A stretch of DNA of 64,000 nucleotides from Isochrysis galbana (GCA_018136815.1 CM030937.1:3709820-3773819), one strand, 5' to 3'. Counted from the stretch's first letter, positions 1 through 10,221 are shown. Numbers and translations: made by a program. Notes: generated by a model from the sequence alone, not told the origin.

Positions 1-627
1 CTCTTGGCACCAGTGAATGAGCCCCAATTGGTAAGGTCATAGGCGACAATGGCCGCAACGGAGCCGCGAAAGTACTGCCTGGTGAAGGCCCGATATCTTT
101 CTTGGCCGGCGGTGTCCCAAAGATGTAGTTCAACTGATCTGCCGTTCGATAGCTGTATCGTGTGGGGGCAGAATGAGCAACCGACAGTGGCAGGCATACT
201 TGTAGAGAAGCCTCCGTTCTCGACCCTTGCCAGCAAGCTGGTCTTGCCCACTCCCGAATCGCCCAGAATGATCACCTTGCAGGCGCCTGCGAGGCGAGGG
301 CTGGTGTGAGGTGTGAAAGTACTTCGGGAGGCATGCTGGTGGGCCGGTACCAAACGTACCGAACGAGTCACGGTCAACAGGGAAGATGTCAGGCCTGGCA
401 CGCTCGAACTCGCCGATGGCGTTTCGGAGCGCGTGGTTACGGACGAGTGCCTTCGACTCGAGCACATTGCCAGTGAGAGGCGACAGGTTATGCTTCTCGA
501 GCCACTTGCGGATTGCCTCGTGCTCGTAGCTCTGCCCATCACATGTGGTGACCGGGTCTCGCATCACCTCATGAGTGATGGGGCAGAGGAAGGAGGTGGG
601 AACCCCATCAGAGCTGGACATCCCCAC
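1..627 (-). CDS. U-box / Rab-type small GTPase fusion protein (5' part, runs off the window)
   Basis: Exons 627-360 and 286-1 are joined by a 73-nt intron (donor GTACGT, acceptor TCGCAG, phase 1). Residues about 11-75 form a U-box (core FLCPITHEVMRDPVTTCDGQ, then an SPLTG segment), the E2-binding fold of ubiquitin E3 ligases. After splicing the frame enters a Ras/Rab G domain: P-loop GDSGVGKT, a switch I region, and WDTAGQERY (G3) followed by R-x-YFRGS. The NKxD and SAK motifs would lie beyond the window edge. In the family, U-boxes recruit E2 enzymes and Rab proteins control membrane traffic; the joint job is inference. The start is the first ATG of the open frame and has a second Met two codons later. 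The intron phase and the unbroken G domain make an assembly artefact unlikely. The C-terminus is not visible, so membership of Rab rather than another Ras group is tentative. Confidence 0.82.
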
Positions 628-1024
628 CCGGCGGCCGACTGCCTGGCTTCTTGGAGGAGCAAGAGACGAGACGAGCTGACAGAAAGGCGTATATCGACAG
701 AGGAGAGGCCAGAGAGGGCAGTGGTGCAGAGGAAGGAAGGTAAGGGAGGGAGAGGGCCGCGCGCAGCAGGACGGGGGGGGGGAGGGCAGAAGAAGGCACA
801 GGGGCCTGTGAGGTTGGAGGACGAGGAGAGACGCCGTTGTTCACTGATTTCATGATTTCATGTAGTACTCCTCTCCTATTTAACGCCTCCAACGCGGAAA
901 CCGGTGCGTGAGCGCGAAGACTGATAATGAATGATCTCCCTCCTCTTCTCTCCCTCCTCTTCGATCTCTCCTCTCTCTCAACCATCCACACAATCATCAA
1001 CGTGAACGAACCACCAAAAGTGTG
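628..1024. other. Upstream region of the U-box/GTPase gene
   Basis: GA/CT-rich sequence with runs of G near 770-785. It probably contains the promoter and 5' UTR of the leftward gene. I see no convincing gene; the open frames on both strands are low-complexity shadows. Confidence 0.4.
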
Positions 1025-1320
1025 AGGGCGGTCAAACAACTAGTATTCTAACTTTGGAGAGTGTAAAAATGAAAGAGGATCGAGGAAATACACCAAAGTA
1101 ACTTTCAAAGTCAAGCGGTAGAAACCCCGGAACACACACCCATCTAGCACATATTCGGTGCCCTTTGGGCCCCAGACCCCCCCGGGAACCCCCGCAACGA
1201 GGCGTAACCCCAAACCGGCAAAACGCAAAAGACAAAACAGGCCTAAATACACATTATTTCGGAGAGCCCGAATTCAAAACGACGCCGGTCGCGCTACGAG
1301 TACGAGCCCGTTTTTTGTAA
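1025..1320 (+). repeat. AGGGCGGTCAAACA terminal-repeat family, copy 1
   Basis: The copy opens with AGGGCGGTCAAACA and carries a conserved internal block 'agcacatattcggtgccctt' followed by a C-rich stretch and AACGAGGCGTAACC. The same order (terminal motif, gtgaaaa/gacc block, gcacatatccggtgccc block) recurs at 1370 and 57484, and inverted at about 17905-18075. The right end is not sharply defined. Confidence 0.7.
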
Positions 1321-1369
1321 AATTTTTGGTTCATCAGCATGGTGTCCGGCCCGCGCCCAGCCCCATACA

Positions 1370-1800
1370 TAGGGCGGTCAAACAGCTATTTTAACTTCTA
1401 AGGGTGAAAATTGACCAAGTCAAGAATGAGGATTCATTACGAGATCTTTGGATATGGTGACCTGATAGGTGTAACTAGCACATATCCGGTGCCCTTTGGG
1501 CCCTAGACCCCCCACGGTAGCCCCCACAGCGATGCGTAACCAGAAAACGCGCAAATTGGCCAGAAATCACTATCGCGGAGGGCCGACGTCCGACGCGAGC
1601 GCGGGCGAGCGTCGGGCCGCTAATCGACGCGTCCCCGGCGCAGCATGCCTCGGCCAGCCACAGCCATGCGCGTAGGCTGCCAGGTGCGCCTCCTACTGCC
1701 CCCCATGCCCGCCGCCGCCTCATCGCAAATCACCCCCTCGCGTCCCTCGCTAGCGCGCCAACGGAGGGGTCCCGGAGCGCCCGAGTTAGGTGTGCGCCCG
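1370..1800 (+). repeat. AGGGCGGTCAAACA terminal-repeat family, copy 2
   Basis: Begins TAGGGCGGTCAAACAGC, followed by AACTTCTAAGGGTGAAAATTGACC, then the shared block 'tagcacatatccggtgccct' near 1475 and GATGCGTAACC near 1530. It is a tandem neighbour of copy 1. The sequence from about 1560 to 1800 is GC-rich and unassigned. Confidence 0.65.
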
Positions 1801-1802
1801 GA

Positions 1803-2117
1803 CTCTACATAATAGCATGGAAACACATAATTAAAGACTTTTATAAAGTAGAGTTCGAGTCATACAACTTCCACTATATACCAACCCTAGAAGCAACGCT
1901 CATGAGATTTACCACCCTGGTGAGAGGCCGAGCTACGCCGAGCCTCCACAACACCGCGAGAACGCGCAAGGCGGCCCAGGGAAGGAAACCTAAAATCAAA
2001 ACTCCGGTGGAGCTCAGCGCTCCTACCTTCATAGAAGATGACAAAGGCCGCTTGAGAATGAGCGATAACCTCGGCCTAGTAGCAGAAGCGCTCGGCCTTG
2101 CCGAACGCCTCGCCTAG
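1803..2117 (+). pseudogene. 5'-truncated LINE ORF2, C-terminal end only
   Basis: The open frame from 1803 (LYIIAWKHIIKDFYKVEFE...) to the TAG at 2115-2117 aligns residue for residue with the last ~105 codons of the ORF2 at 49894-51402 (LYLIAWRYIISDFYKVEFE...). Both end in a K(A/T)RKA..GRKPKIK segment, LSAP.F(I/V)(E/D), and an LVAEAL..AERLA terminus. Homology stops abruptly near 1802, as expected for 5' truncation during target-primed reverse transcription. No start codon or RT domain remains, so the copy cannot move itself. Confidence 0.88.
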
Positions 2118-2440
2118 GACCCAACTATACTTCGCCCCAAATGGACTTAGGGCACGAGAAGACATGAACGATAACAGAAAAACCAACGACGACACGACGC
2201 TCACACAACAACGGAAAGAAACATGTCACTCAGCGAACCAGGAGGGAGGCGAGTACCTTCGCTGGGGACAAGTGCACCCCGCCCAACCTGACCCCCCCCA
2301 ACAACCTGAGCCCCGACGTAGAGCACAAGGGGAGTTGCCGCAAGGCGGGAAGTTAGGGAGTGGGAAGGAGGAGGGCGTGGCTACAGAAACGAAAGCCGGT
2401 GCCGCGCGCGTGGCGAGAATATTAAAAGGTTTTTTTTTTG
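2118..2440 (+). mobile_element. LINE 3' UTR and tail
   Basis: It follows the truncated ORF2. It ends in GCGAGAATATTAAAAGG plus a T run, matching the 3' end of the larger copy near 51700-51725 (GCGAGAATATTAAGAAG plus T run). The segment 'agagcacaaggggagttgcc' also matches both copies. Confidence 0.8.
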
Positions 2441-2960
2441 GTGTGCGCCCGGGCGCGCTGCGAAGGCTTTCTTCGCCATCAGCCCGGTGTCCGGGCCAGC
2501 CAGGACACTGAGTGAGCAGAATCCGCCGCGCCAGCGACGCCAATCGTGCCAGCCGCGCGCCGGTTTCATCGTCAGCCGCCGCCCCAGCCGCGCCTCTCGC
2601 CAAGCTACCCGCATTACCGCCTCGAGCTCCGTCGGCGCCCTCGAGTCGAGCCACACATCTTGGTGGTTGAACTTGCCCAACGCGATGCCGGCGCGCGAGA
2701 CGGCGCGCTGCTGGCCGGCCACCTTGTCACTTGCTTTGCCAAGGTCGTGCAAGCGCTCAACGGGGGTGCTGGTGGCGAGGAGCGCGTCGTACTTGGCGCG
2801 GAGCTCCGGGGTGATCTTCTCCTTGCATAACTTGCCGTCGGGCGCGATGAACTCGGCCGCGTGGTTCTTGGTCGCCGGCACCATCGCCTCGAACGCCGCA
2901 GCGAGCAGCTTGCCGACGAGCTCGTCGCCGGCTGCCCTCTCTCTGATTCGAGCGCGTCAC
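2441..2960 (-). pseudogene. Repeat-borne coding fragment, function unknown
   Basis: Leftward from about 2938 a clean frame reads AAGDELVGKLLAAAFEAMV, then PDGKLCKEKITPELRAKYDA, then PVERLHDLGKASDKVAGQQR, then RAGIALGKFNHQDVWLDSRA, with codon use like host genes. The PVERLH-to-GKFNHQ portion recurs in the same frame near 58030-58140, so it is part of a dispersed repeat. The frame continues without function into LINE sequence and has a stop at 2381. There is no credible start. It could be a transposase or host-gene remnant; I recognise no family. Confidence 0.4.
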
Positions 2961-3200
2961 TTACGAGTCGAGCCATGCCGCCTTGGCTGAAGAAGAAGCG
3001 GAGGCGGAGATGCGAGCGCAGGTGCGAAGCCGCAGGCGGAAGACAGAGGAGGCGGCGGTGGCCAAACTGTGGGGCGCCAAGCAGCTGTAGTAGCCTATCC
3101 CCTATGTTAAGTCGCGTTCCGTCAAAAGAGGGCCAGGTGAATTTTTTTGTCATCCATATACTCTTGTTTTCTTTTTAGTGGCCACATTAAATTTTAAATT
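2961..3200 (+). repeat. CGTTCCGTCAA repeat end (copy near 3115)
   Basis: The sequence from 3115, CGTTCCGTCAAAAGAGGGCC, is the same terminal motif as at 27733 and 28269. It is followed by the TTTTCTTTTTAGTGG block that resumes at 5541. The + strand frame EEEAEAEMRAQVRSRRKTEE just upstream (about 2985-3091, ending at TAG) looks coding but has a stop immediately before it. Confidence 0.5.
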
Positions 3201-3552
3201 TTTAACAAATTTTTATGGGTCGCGGCGCGGCAAAGGAACGGGACTAGCGCTCACTCAAGACAGGACACCCTGCCGCGGCAAGCACAAGCACCCTTCCCCC
3301 CTTATGCCACCCAGCTCCTCACTAGCTTTCTACCTGCGCTAGCCAGAGCGCCCCTCCCTCCACACTCAGACAGCCCCCTACGCCAGGATCCTGTTCAAGT
3401 CTCGCAGGCAAGGGGGCCTAATGGGAGGGAGAGGAGCAACTCCTCAGAGAGGAGCTGTGGGGAAGGAGATGTCTGAGTGGGGGCGCTATACCCTTGCGCT
3501 AGGCATGGGCAGCGACGCCGCCTCAAGACATGTCCTCCCTCTTGCCTCTTGT
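3201..3552. other. No gene seen
   Basis: AT-rich start (poly-A/T around 3190-3215) followed by C-rich sequence. No supported open frame or repeat family member. Confidence 0.4.
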
Positions 3553-3924
3553 CTTGAGTCGAAATTATTGGTGCTTGAAACAGAGAACGAGGGGGTTTGT
3601 GCTTCTTGGGTTGGTTGTAGTTGGAAGAGGGAGTGGGAGAGGGATTCAAGTATTGGAAGAAGGCCAAAATGGCATTGAGTTGTAGGTAGTTGTGGCCCAC
3701 AAGAGTGGGGTGAAAACGATAAGTGTATCAACATGGGTCTTGAGTTGAAATTTTTGGTGCTTGAAACAGAGGGTGAGGGGGTTCGTGCTGTTTGGGTTGG
3801 TTGTGGTGTGAAGGGGGAGTGGGAGAGGGAGTCTAGTGTTGAAAGAGGGCCCAAGGCAGGGCACTCAGCTGTAGGTACTTGTGGTTCACAAGAGTGGGGT
3901 GAAGAAAACAAGTGTGTCAACAAG
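3553..3924. repeat. Direct tandem duplication, 186-bp unit
   Basis: CTTGAGTCGAAATTATTGG at 3553 and CTTGAGTTGAAATTTTTGG at 3739 begin two diverged copies of a ~186-bp unit. Both contain 'gtgcttgaaacagag', 'tgggttggttgt', 'gggagtgggagagg' and 'acaagagtggggtgaa'. The minus-strand frame across it (4127-3486) is Ser/Pro/Thr-rich and merely mirrors the duplication, so I do not call it a gene. Confidence 0.8.
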
Positions 3925-4029
3925 TTGGGAAACGGAGGCATGGGGTGCTCTCCAGAGAAGATTGATGGTTGTGAAGTGCCCTCCCATGATGGGTGCACTG
4001 ATGGTAGAGGTTTCCACCATGGGGAGGGC

Positions 4030-4145
4030 AGCAGAGTAGGGGTAGGCCAGGATATCCACAAATTTTTGCCCAAATATCCATGAAATATATCCAAAAAATA
4101 TCCAACCCACACCCCCAAATATCTCAAGAAATATCCACAATCTAG
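4030..4145 (+). repeat. TAGGCCAGGATATCC / aatatcc-rich repeat, copy 1
   Basis: GGGGTAGGCCAGGATATCC followed by several spaced CCAAATATCC and AAATATCC words. Related copies occur at 5140-5240 (inverted) and 46235-46345. Confidence 0.65.
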
Positions 4146-4546
4146 TATTATAATAGCACATAACTATACCTTCGCCGCGTCATCGCCCGATCGCCCGGCG
4201 TCCCACCTCTCCTATCACCACCCTCCACCCCCACCCCCCTCCCTCCACTCACTCTCCACCAGCCCTTCCTCCCCCCCTCTGCCCTCTCTCCTCTCCCTAT
4301 CCATCTTCAATCCATCCCTCTCCCCTCCTCTCTGTGAGCTGTGATTGACGACACGGCTTGGTTGAGGCTAACTCCGGCTCTTGCGCGCAGCATGCATGCA
4401 CGCCCTCACTCGCACGGAATATGATACCACAATCCTACCCATCTCATTTTGCTTGATAATGATAATACATAGATAGATCACGGGCCACGCACACATCTTT
4501 ACACACGTCGTCGGCACACCATAGTAACAAAGTAACAAATCATAAA
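4146..4546. other. No gene seen
   Basis: C/T-rich tract 4190-4340, then mixed sequence. No coding frame with support. Confidence 0.4.
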
Positions 4547-4780
4547 TCACCATCTGTGCTCGATGCCGGAACTTTCATCCGCTGGTTGCAATTGAATCGC
4601 AATAATACTGACGCCTCCACTTGATCCGCCAAAGAGGACGCACGATTTGCACCAAACATACACTGCCTCATGGTTGTCGTTGTGGTGGTGCCCCTGGACG
4701 TTGAGGTTGTCGTTCCTGCGCAAGCGCGCCGTGGCGCGCCTCGAGCGGCTCGATACTGCGCAAGGACAAGGGAATGACAA
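4547..4780 (-). CDS. Possible last exon of an unknown gene
   Basis: Leftward, after the acceptor-like CTTGCGCAG near 4730, the frame reads NDNLNVQGHHHNDNHEAVYV, then WCKSCVLFGGSSGGVSIIAI, then QLQPADESSGIEHRW and stop. It is not low-complexity in the way its surroundings are and has balanced composition. No upstream exon or start could be tied to it and I recognise no domain. It may be a gene remnant or chance. Confidence 0.22.
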   Translation of the reverse strand: MSFPCPCAVSSRSRRATARLRRNDNLNVQGHHHNDNHEAVYVWCKSCVLFGGSSGGVSIIAIQLQPADESSGIEHRW

Positions 4781-5139
4781 GCAGTTGAGTGACGGTGACG
4801 CCCAAGCGCGTGAGCAAGGGCAAGGGAGGGCAAGGGCAGCAAGCTAGGCTGTGTGACTCACTCGCCGCGTCGCACGCGCAAGCGCATGGTGACTGATGAT
4901 GCAGCAATGCAGCTGCCCCAAACGGAGATCCGCGAGCCACGAGCGGCATGAGGGTGATTGTGCAGTGGTAGGGCGACACGCGGGCAGGGGCAAGCAGTGC
5001 AAGCCCACAAGCCCACCTTGTGGCATTCTGGCAGCCGAGAGCCCTCGTCACCCCCCTCCACCTCTCACTCTCACTCGCAGCTTGCTCTCCGAAGTAACGG
5101 ACAAAAGAGTTTTTTTTTGGTGCCACCGCCTCAACACAC

Positions 5140-5240
5140 GCCCAAATATCCCAGGCATATCCAAAAGATATCCATTTCCGGCAAAGCTGCCCAAATATCC
5201 AAATAGATATCCGGGATATCCTGGCCTACCCCTACAGCAG
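5140..5240 (-). repeat. TAGGCCAGGATATCC / aatatcc-rich repeat, copy 2
   Basis: CAAATATCC words ending in GATATCCTGGCCTACCCCTA, the inverse complement of the left end of the copies at 4030 and 46235. Confidence 0.65.
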
Positions 5241-5516
5241 AGCTGCCCTCCCACATGAGGTGCTCTTGGGGTGGGAGGGTTTCCCACTGTTGGAGGGGGT
5301 CTCAAAGACCCCCTGCATGCTACGCAGAGCCATGGTGGCAACCTGTTCGGTGCCAGTGCTCGCCACCCCGCGCGCCTGCGCGGGTGTGGTTTGGATGGGT
5401 TGGATGGGCTCTGAGAGGGCTTTCTGACGAGCCGCCTCGGGCGGCATGGGGCGTCCCAGGTGGGGCGCGGTGGCGAGGGTCGCCTGGGGCTCGGGAGCGG
5501 TCGCGGCACGCTCCAT
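5232..5516 (-). pseudogene. Retroelement ORF1-like N-terminal fragment (MERAATAPEPQ type)
   Basis: Leftward frame starting MERAATAPEPQATLATAPHL with a Pro/Ala/Gln-rich continuation; a second copy with the same start is at 44579 (+). Both begin next to an AT-rich 'caaactataa' sequence. A short Pro/Ala-rich leader peptide after a long leader is typical of the ORF1 start of non-LTR elements; that assignment is inference. Confidence 0.5.
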
Positions 5517-5536
5517 AGTTCAAACTATAACAATAG

Positions 5537-5835
5537 TTTGTTTAGTGGCCACATTAACACTAGTGGTACAAAGCTAATCACGCTTGCCCCCCTGCCCCCC
5601 CCCCCCCCCGCGCTCCTCTCAACACGCAGTGACTCCCAGCTACGCGGGTTGAGTTTTCATCTTCTTCGTCTTTTTCTCACACCCCTCTTCCTTGATGGCG
5701 ACGATGTCGCTCGGCTGATCTTGGATGGCGAGGTCCGTGATGCATGAGAGGACGCTCGGCCGGTCCTCCATGTAGAGCTTGCCAGCTGCTCGGCGCACTT
5801 GCACCATGGGATTCGTTTCAGCGTAATGGAGAGAG
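5537..5835 (-). repeat. KKTKKMKTQ repeat module, copy 1
   Basis: Includes GTGGCCACATTAACACTAG, 'caaagctaatcacgcttgcc' and a C tract. Then comes a leftward frame ending at 5657: RRAAGKLYMEDRPSVLSCIT, DLAIQDQPSDIVAIKEEGCE, KKTKKMKTQPA. The same peptide frame recurs at 28417-28600 and in part at 27855-27960. The source protein is unknown. Confidence 0.7.
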
Positions 5836-5837
5836 GG

Positions 5838-5965
5838 GAGGGGAAGACTGCAGAGGGGGTGAAAACTGCAGAGGGGGGGGGAACTGCAGAGGGGGGAGAG
5901 GAAACTGCAGAAGGGGAGGGAACTGCAGAAGGGGAGGGAGGGAATGCAGAGGGGAGGGGGGCCAG
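5838..5965 (+). repeat. Minisatellite around ACTGCAGAGGGGG
   Basis: Six to seven imperfect copies of a ~17-20 bp unit (GAAAACTGCAGAGGGGG and variants). Confidence 0.85.
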
Positions 5966-6194
5966 TTCTGTTACCTGCATCTCTTACCTTAAACGCGTGG
6001 ACAATTACCGTAGCGGTAAAAATAAAACTCCAATCCTCGAATTTCGAGACGAAAATCGGCGAACCAGGCCTTGAGCCCCGGGAGAATCCGAATCTGCACG
6101 TCTTGCGTGACCACGACGAACATAGAAGACGATATATAACGAAGAAGGAACGCGCTCATGCCGAGATATTCAGGCCGAGAGGCCTGAATACAAC
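5966..6194. other. No gene seen
   Basis: Unassigned sequence leading into the ORF1-type fragment. Confidence 0.35.
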
Positions 6195-6463
6195 AGTGTC
6201 AAGTACGCGCCCGAGCCACCCCCAGTCGCCTGCCACCTGCCATAACCATAACTTATGGCCATAACCCCTCACAAGCCTCGCTTTCGCATTTCCGCGCCTT
6301 CCGTGCGTCGTTCGCAATGCCCGTAGTCACATCCAACATGGGTCCCGAGGAAAGCTCCATGAGCTCCCCGCAAGAACTGCGTTCCGCGCTAGCTGCCCCG
6401 GCGCGCCCCCGCAGGCAATCTCCAAAGGCCAAAGGCGAGTTCAGATTTGCTCTGACAACTTGA
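6195..6463 (+). pseudogene. Retroelement leader and ORF1 start (MPVVT type), copy 1
   Basis: Matches 17660-17880: shared leader words 'gagccacccccagtcgcctg' and 'cgccttccgtgcgtcg'. ATG at 6317 opens MPVVTSNMGPEESSMSSPQE, which ends after 48 codons at 6463. The other copy reads MPVVTPEESSMSSPQEPRSA. A Ser/Pro/Ala-rich N-terminus after a shared leader suggests a truncated retroelement. Confidence 0.6.
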
Positions 6464-6992
6464 AACTGGCTGCTTTGCAACTTGGCGATAGCGATAGGGA
6501 AGGACTTGAGGCCCTAGCTTGTGCAAATATATTAAAATGTTCTGATTTTGAAGCGGAACGTGGGCTCTAGCTTGAGCGGTATGACGGCTGCTACCTTTTG
6601 CGGCCGCGTTGATGGTGTGTGTGGGGCAGCTCAATGTGAGCACTACATGTTACCCGGTGAGTGATGGTGGAATGCAGCACAACGGCGTGAGAGTTTGGGA
6701 GCCCGCCGTTCCCGCAAGAACTAAGAGCTAGCTGCGCGGCACGCCGCCTCGCGCTGCATTCCGGAGCACGAGGTAAATGCCACACAACACAACAACAACC
6801 ACAATTTTAAACTTGCACGTGCCTAAGGGCTCCGCATACTGAAGAGAGGCGGGTGTTTTAATCGACTATAACACAACAAAATCTCAATCCTCACCACCAC
6901 ATGGGCTGTGGGCGCTAGGGCACCGCGTCCATGTGATTATCGAAAGTCCACTCGCAACACGGAATTGATCTCACCTATCGAGGTGTCCCGAA
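6464..6992. other. No gene seen
   Basis: Intergenic. It includes the probable 3' UTR side of the UBL/NASP gene that ends at 6993. No repeat family recognised. Confidence 0.4.
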
Positions 6993-9935
6993 TTAGCAAG
7001 TAGAAGACGACGCTGCGCGTATCTCATTCAGCCTGTTCTCTATGTCACCGATGATCTCACCGATGAATTTGATTTCATCCTCCTCAGCCTGTGATAGACA
7101 ACCCTCGGTCCCGCAAGGTTGCACTACACCATCAACCTCTCCCGAGAGCTTTGCGATCTTGGCGTCGGCGAGGCTTCGCTCGAGCTTGGCTTTGCGCAAC
7201 GACAAGACGCGCGCGGCTTGGTGGTAATGGGCTGTTGCGGCGGAAGCGTTGCCAGCTTGGAGCTGAGCGATACCAAGTGAGAACTCCACGTCGGCGAGTC
7301 GGCGATCATCAGGCGGCAAGGAAGACGTGTCGCGAAGAGTGTGGAGGAGGGTGCGAGCTTTATGCAGCTCCTCAAGAGCACGCAATGGCTGCTCATTGAG
7401 GAGGGAGGCGTCGGCAAGGCGCTCATGCGCCTCCACCTGTGACGATGCGTGCGGAGTAGTGGTGAAGATGAGTGGGCGGCGTGCCGGATGGGGCGCAATC
7501 TAGATGGCCTAGCAATCTCGAGCGCTGCAGTACTCACCAACGGGATGTCATTACCGCCAGCCTGAGTGTAGAGGAAGATGGCCATCTCGAGAGCCTCCCA
7601 TCCAGCTTCTAGACCTAGCTCAGCTTCCTGTGAGGGCCGCGCGAGGGCTGAGAGCAAAGCTGACCTACAAGCCTTTCTGCACGAGCGCAGAGGTAACCCG
7701 GGAATACAAGCGAAGGCACGAAAGAGAATGAGGCGAGCATTGTCCCGGATCACCTGCGCAAGGCTCCGATCTTCCCGATGAGCGGCGAGGGCCTCTTCCA
7801 ACTCGTCTTCCTCTAAATCCTCCACGTCCCCATCGTCGTGGACAACTCGCCACAATGCTACCTCGGCGTCGTCGCCTTCATCCTTTCCCCTTTCATCATC
7901 AGCGCCGTCGCCGCCGCACACCATAGGCTCTGTGCCTTCACAGCCGTGGTGCTTGCGATCTCCACGAGTGTTCGTGGTCTTCGAGGGCGGAAGCCAACCA
8001 ACTACAGTCCCGTCACATGCACCGTGCATGGCATAGAAGCGACGGACACGACGGCCGATAGCAGCGGAGCCAGCTCTCACCCAGCCGTCGGGAAGATTGG
8101 CCTCCGCCTCCCGAGCAGCGACGTGATCAATCTCCGATGAATTTGAGGTGGCTGTGCCTGCTGTTTCCTTGGAAATGAGTATCTTCATTGATTGTGCACG
8201 GCGCAGCAGCGCTGACCCATGCAAGTACCAGGGGCGCGCGAGGGCCGGTGCCTGCTCATCCCCCCTCGCCTCGTCGATACGCATCAAGAGGGCGCGCGAC
8301 AAGCAAGTGCATGCAAAGTCGTACTCCTTGTCGTCTAGCATCGCGCGGAGTCCACGCGCTTCCCATCCCTCGGGATCACCCGGGTCCGACTCAGTCTCCT
8401 TCACTTCCTCCTCATCAACCTGTTCAGCAGCGCCCAGCAGTCCGTCTTGACCAGGTTCCAGTCCTGAGCCTGACAACTCCTCCTTCCCACCGCCCGCCTG
8501 CTGTGCCGATAATGAACGAGCCTTGGCGGCCGCCTTCTCCTGCCGCTTTTCCCGTCGGTGCCTCTTCTCCTCTTCCTCCTGAGCCGCCTGGGCGGAGTTT
8601 GCGGCCGCCTTGCTGCTTGCGCGCCGTTCGCGATCACCCAGAAAGCTCCAGTCGACATTGGGTAGCAGAGCTCGCAACCCGGCGGGGATGTCACGGCCGT
8701 GATGATGCACGAGATTCCAAAAGACCCGTGGCGAGACGAGGCTCATCTTGAATGGATTCAGCAAGGAACGCCCCGACGTGTCGGCCTCAAATCTGGATGC
8801 ACAGGGAAACATATCATCTTCACCGGGCCTGCTGCAGTGTCCTGGATGCAGCATGGCTTAGACACAAGGCCCACACAAAACTTCACGAGAGTGCCCATGC
8901 AACCTAGTATGCACGCTGCACTTGACCACTTTGGCGAAAGGCGGCTCGCCTTGGGTAGAGAGGCTGGGAATCTCGCGAAATCACCTGTCGAGTACCGCTT
9001 GGATGACGCCCCGCAGCTCTGGCACAGAAAGAAGCTCAAAAGTCTCATCGACCCTCTTCCGCCCTACCTTGAAGTGAGCAGCTGCTTCTGAGTACGTCCC
9101 ATCTGCTCTACGGGAGGTGCTTATCTGAGGATCCAAAGCGGCAAGACTAATCAGCGACGATGTGCCAGGTTATCTAAAACCTAGACCCTTAAACCTAGAT
9201 GCATCAAATCAAGACCCGACCATCCCGTCTATCGCGGCGTGCAAGCGGAGCGACTGGCATGACCTCCTTGATTTCGTAGTCTTCTGCGAGAACGGCCTTG
9301 TATCGGTCGTTCGCAAGCACCTCCTCTTGGTGATGCGTGAGAGCTGAGGCGGCCGCTGCCTTGAAGAAGGCGATGGCCGGATCTTCCTTGCTCGGAGCAG
9401 CCAACCCCTTTCGACTGGATACTGCATTCACAAGAGACTCGCCGATACTCTCCTCCGAGCCAAGATGAAGCGCCCCAGCTGCCCGGCGCTTGACGCCTTT
9501 ACTAGAGCTAGCTTGAGCAGCCGCACGCTTCTTGCTGCCTCGCGTACTGCCACCGCTCTCGCCGCCGTCGTGTAGTGTCGCCACATTGGCGAGACCCTGA
9601 GGACTCTGCGAAAGTGAACTTGAGCTTTTGTGCTTCGGCGACGCCTTGGGCGGCTTGGATCCTTTGCCCTTGCTGGGCGCGACTGCCTGGCCCGACGCAC
9701 CCTCTGCCAGCACGATGAGCGTGTCCATATTGTTGAGTGTGCCTGCAATCGGCGCTTCATCTGAAAGTTCCAGGGGCAACGGTGGGAAGCTGTGGCTGCA
9801 GCGCAGCGTCTCCTCCTGCATCCCGCCCGCCCGCGCGACTAGAGCCTTGAGCTCTCCGTAGGTGGCATCAGCAGAACAGCGAATGTTCTCCACCTTGGTG
9901 GGGAATCGGACTCGCAGGCAGAGTTGTTCGGACAT
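6993..9935 (-). CDS. Ubiquitin-like domain / NASP-type (SHNi-TPR) histone chaperone fusion with Tudor-like insert
   Basis: Four exons: 9935-9221, 9102-8985, 8792-7538 and 7436-6993 (843 aa). Introns show GT-AG; phases 1, 2 and 0 agree. The last donor is GTGAGT, and the first (GTCGGG) is the weakest. Residues ~5-80 are a ubiquitin/UBX-like fold (start MSEQLCLRVRFPTKVEN, ending NNMDTLIVLAEG) like the YOD1/OTU1 N-terminus. After a Ser/Lys linker comes a conserved-looking module (GTYSEAAAHFKVGRKRVDET ... NPFKMSLVSPRVFW ... ALLPNVDWSFL). Then follow an acidic coiled region, TPR-like helices, a Tudor-like segment (IGRRVRRFYAMHGACDGTVV ... LWRVVHDDGDVEDLEEDEL) and a NASP/Hif1/Sim3-type C-terminus (HERLADASLLNEQPLRALEE ... 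VEFSLGIAQLQAGNASAATA). NASP proteins chaperone histone H3 in the nucleus; that role here is inferred. One continuous frame in exon 3 joins the two halves. Confidence 0.78.
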
Positions 9936-10221
9936 AGGCGGGGAGGGGTGAGGAGAAGACAGAGGACACGAGGAGCGGGCGTTGACGGGAGAGACGGAGA
10001 GAGAGGGATGGGGGATGGGGCTGGAGGGTGTAGGGGAAAGGGGGGGGTTAGGGAAGGGTAGGCGGGAGGGACGGAAGACGGAAGGCGCGGAGCGGAGAGG
10101 CGCCGCTGGGCGGGAGCCTTCCCTGATTTTCTTCTTTCCTTTTTTCTTTCCGTTTTCTTCTCGCTTGTCGGCCTCCGCCGACGGCTCCCCTTCCGGTATC
10201 GAACCGCAACTTGCGCGAGCC
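9936..10221. promoter_or_regulatory. Shared divergent intergenic region
   Basis: 286 bp separate the leftward UBL/NASP start (9935) from the rightward Mini-RNase III start (10222). It is G/A-rich then T/C-rich (TTTTTTCTTTCC near 10140). No TATA box is evident. Shared promoter function is inference from the head-to-head layout. Confidence 0.4.

Noticed and set aside
2985-3091. Rightward frame EEEAEAEMRAQVRSRRKTEE as the end of a gene
   Set aside because: A stop lies just upstream and no acceptor or upstream exon can be tied to it; mentioned only as a possibility within the repeat.
3486-4127. 213-codon Ser/Pro-rich leftward ORF with internal repeat
   Set aside because: It simply translates the 186-bp tandem duplication and the aatatcc repeat; no start context or domain.
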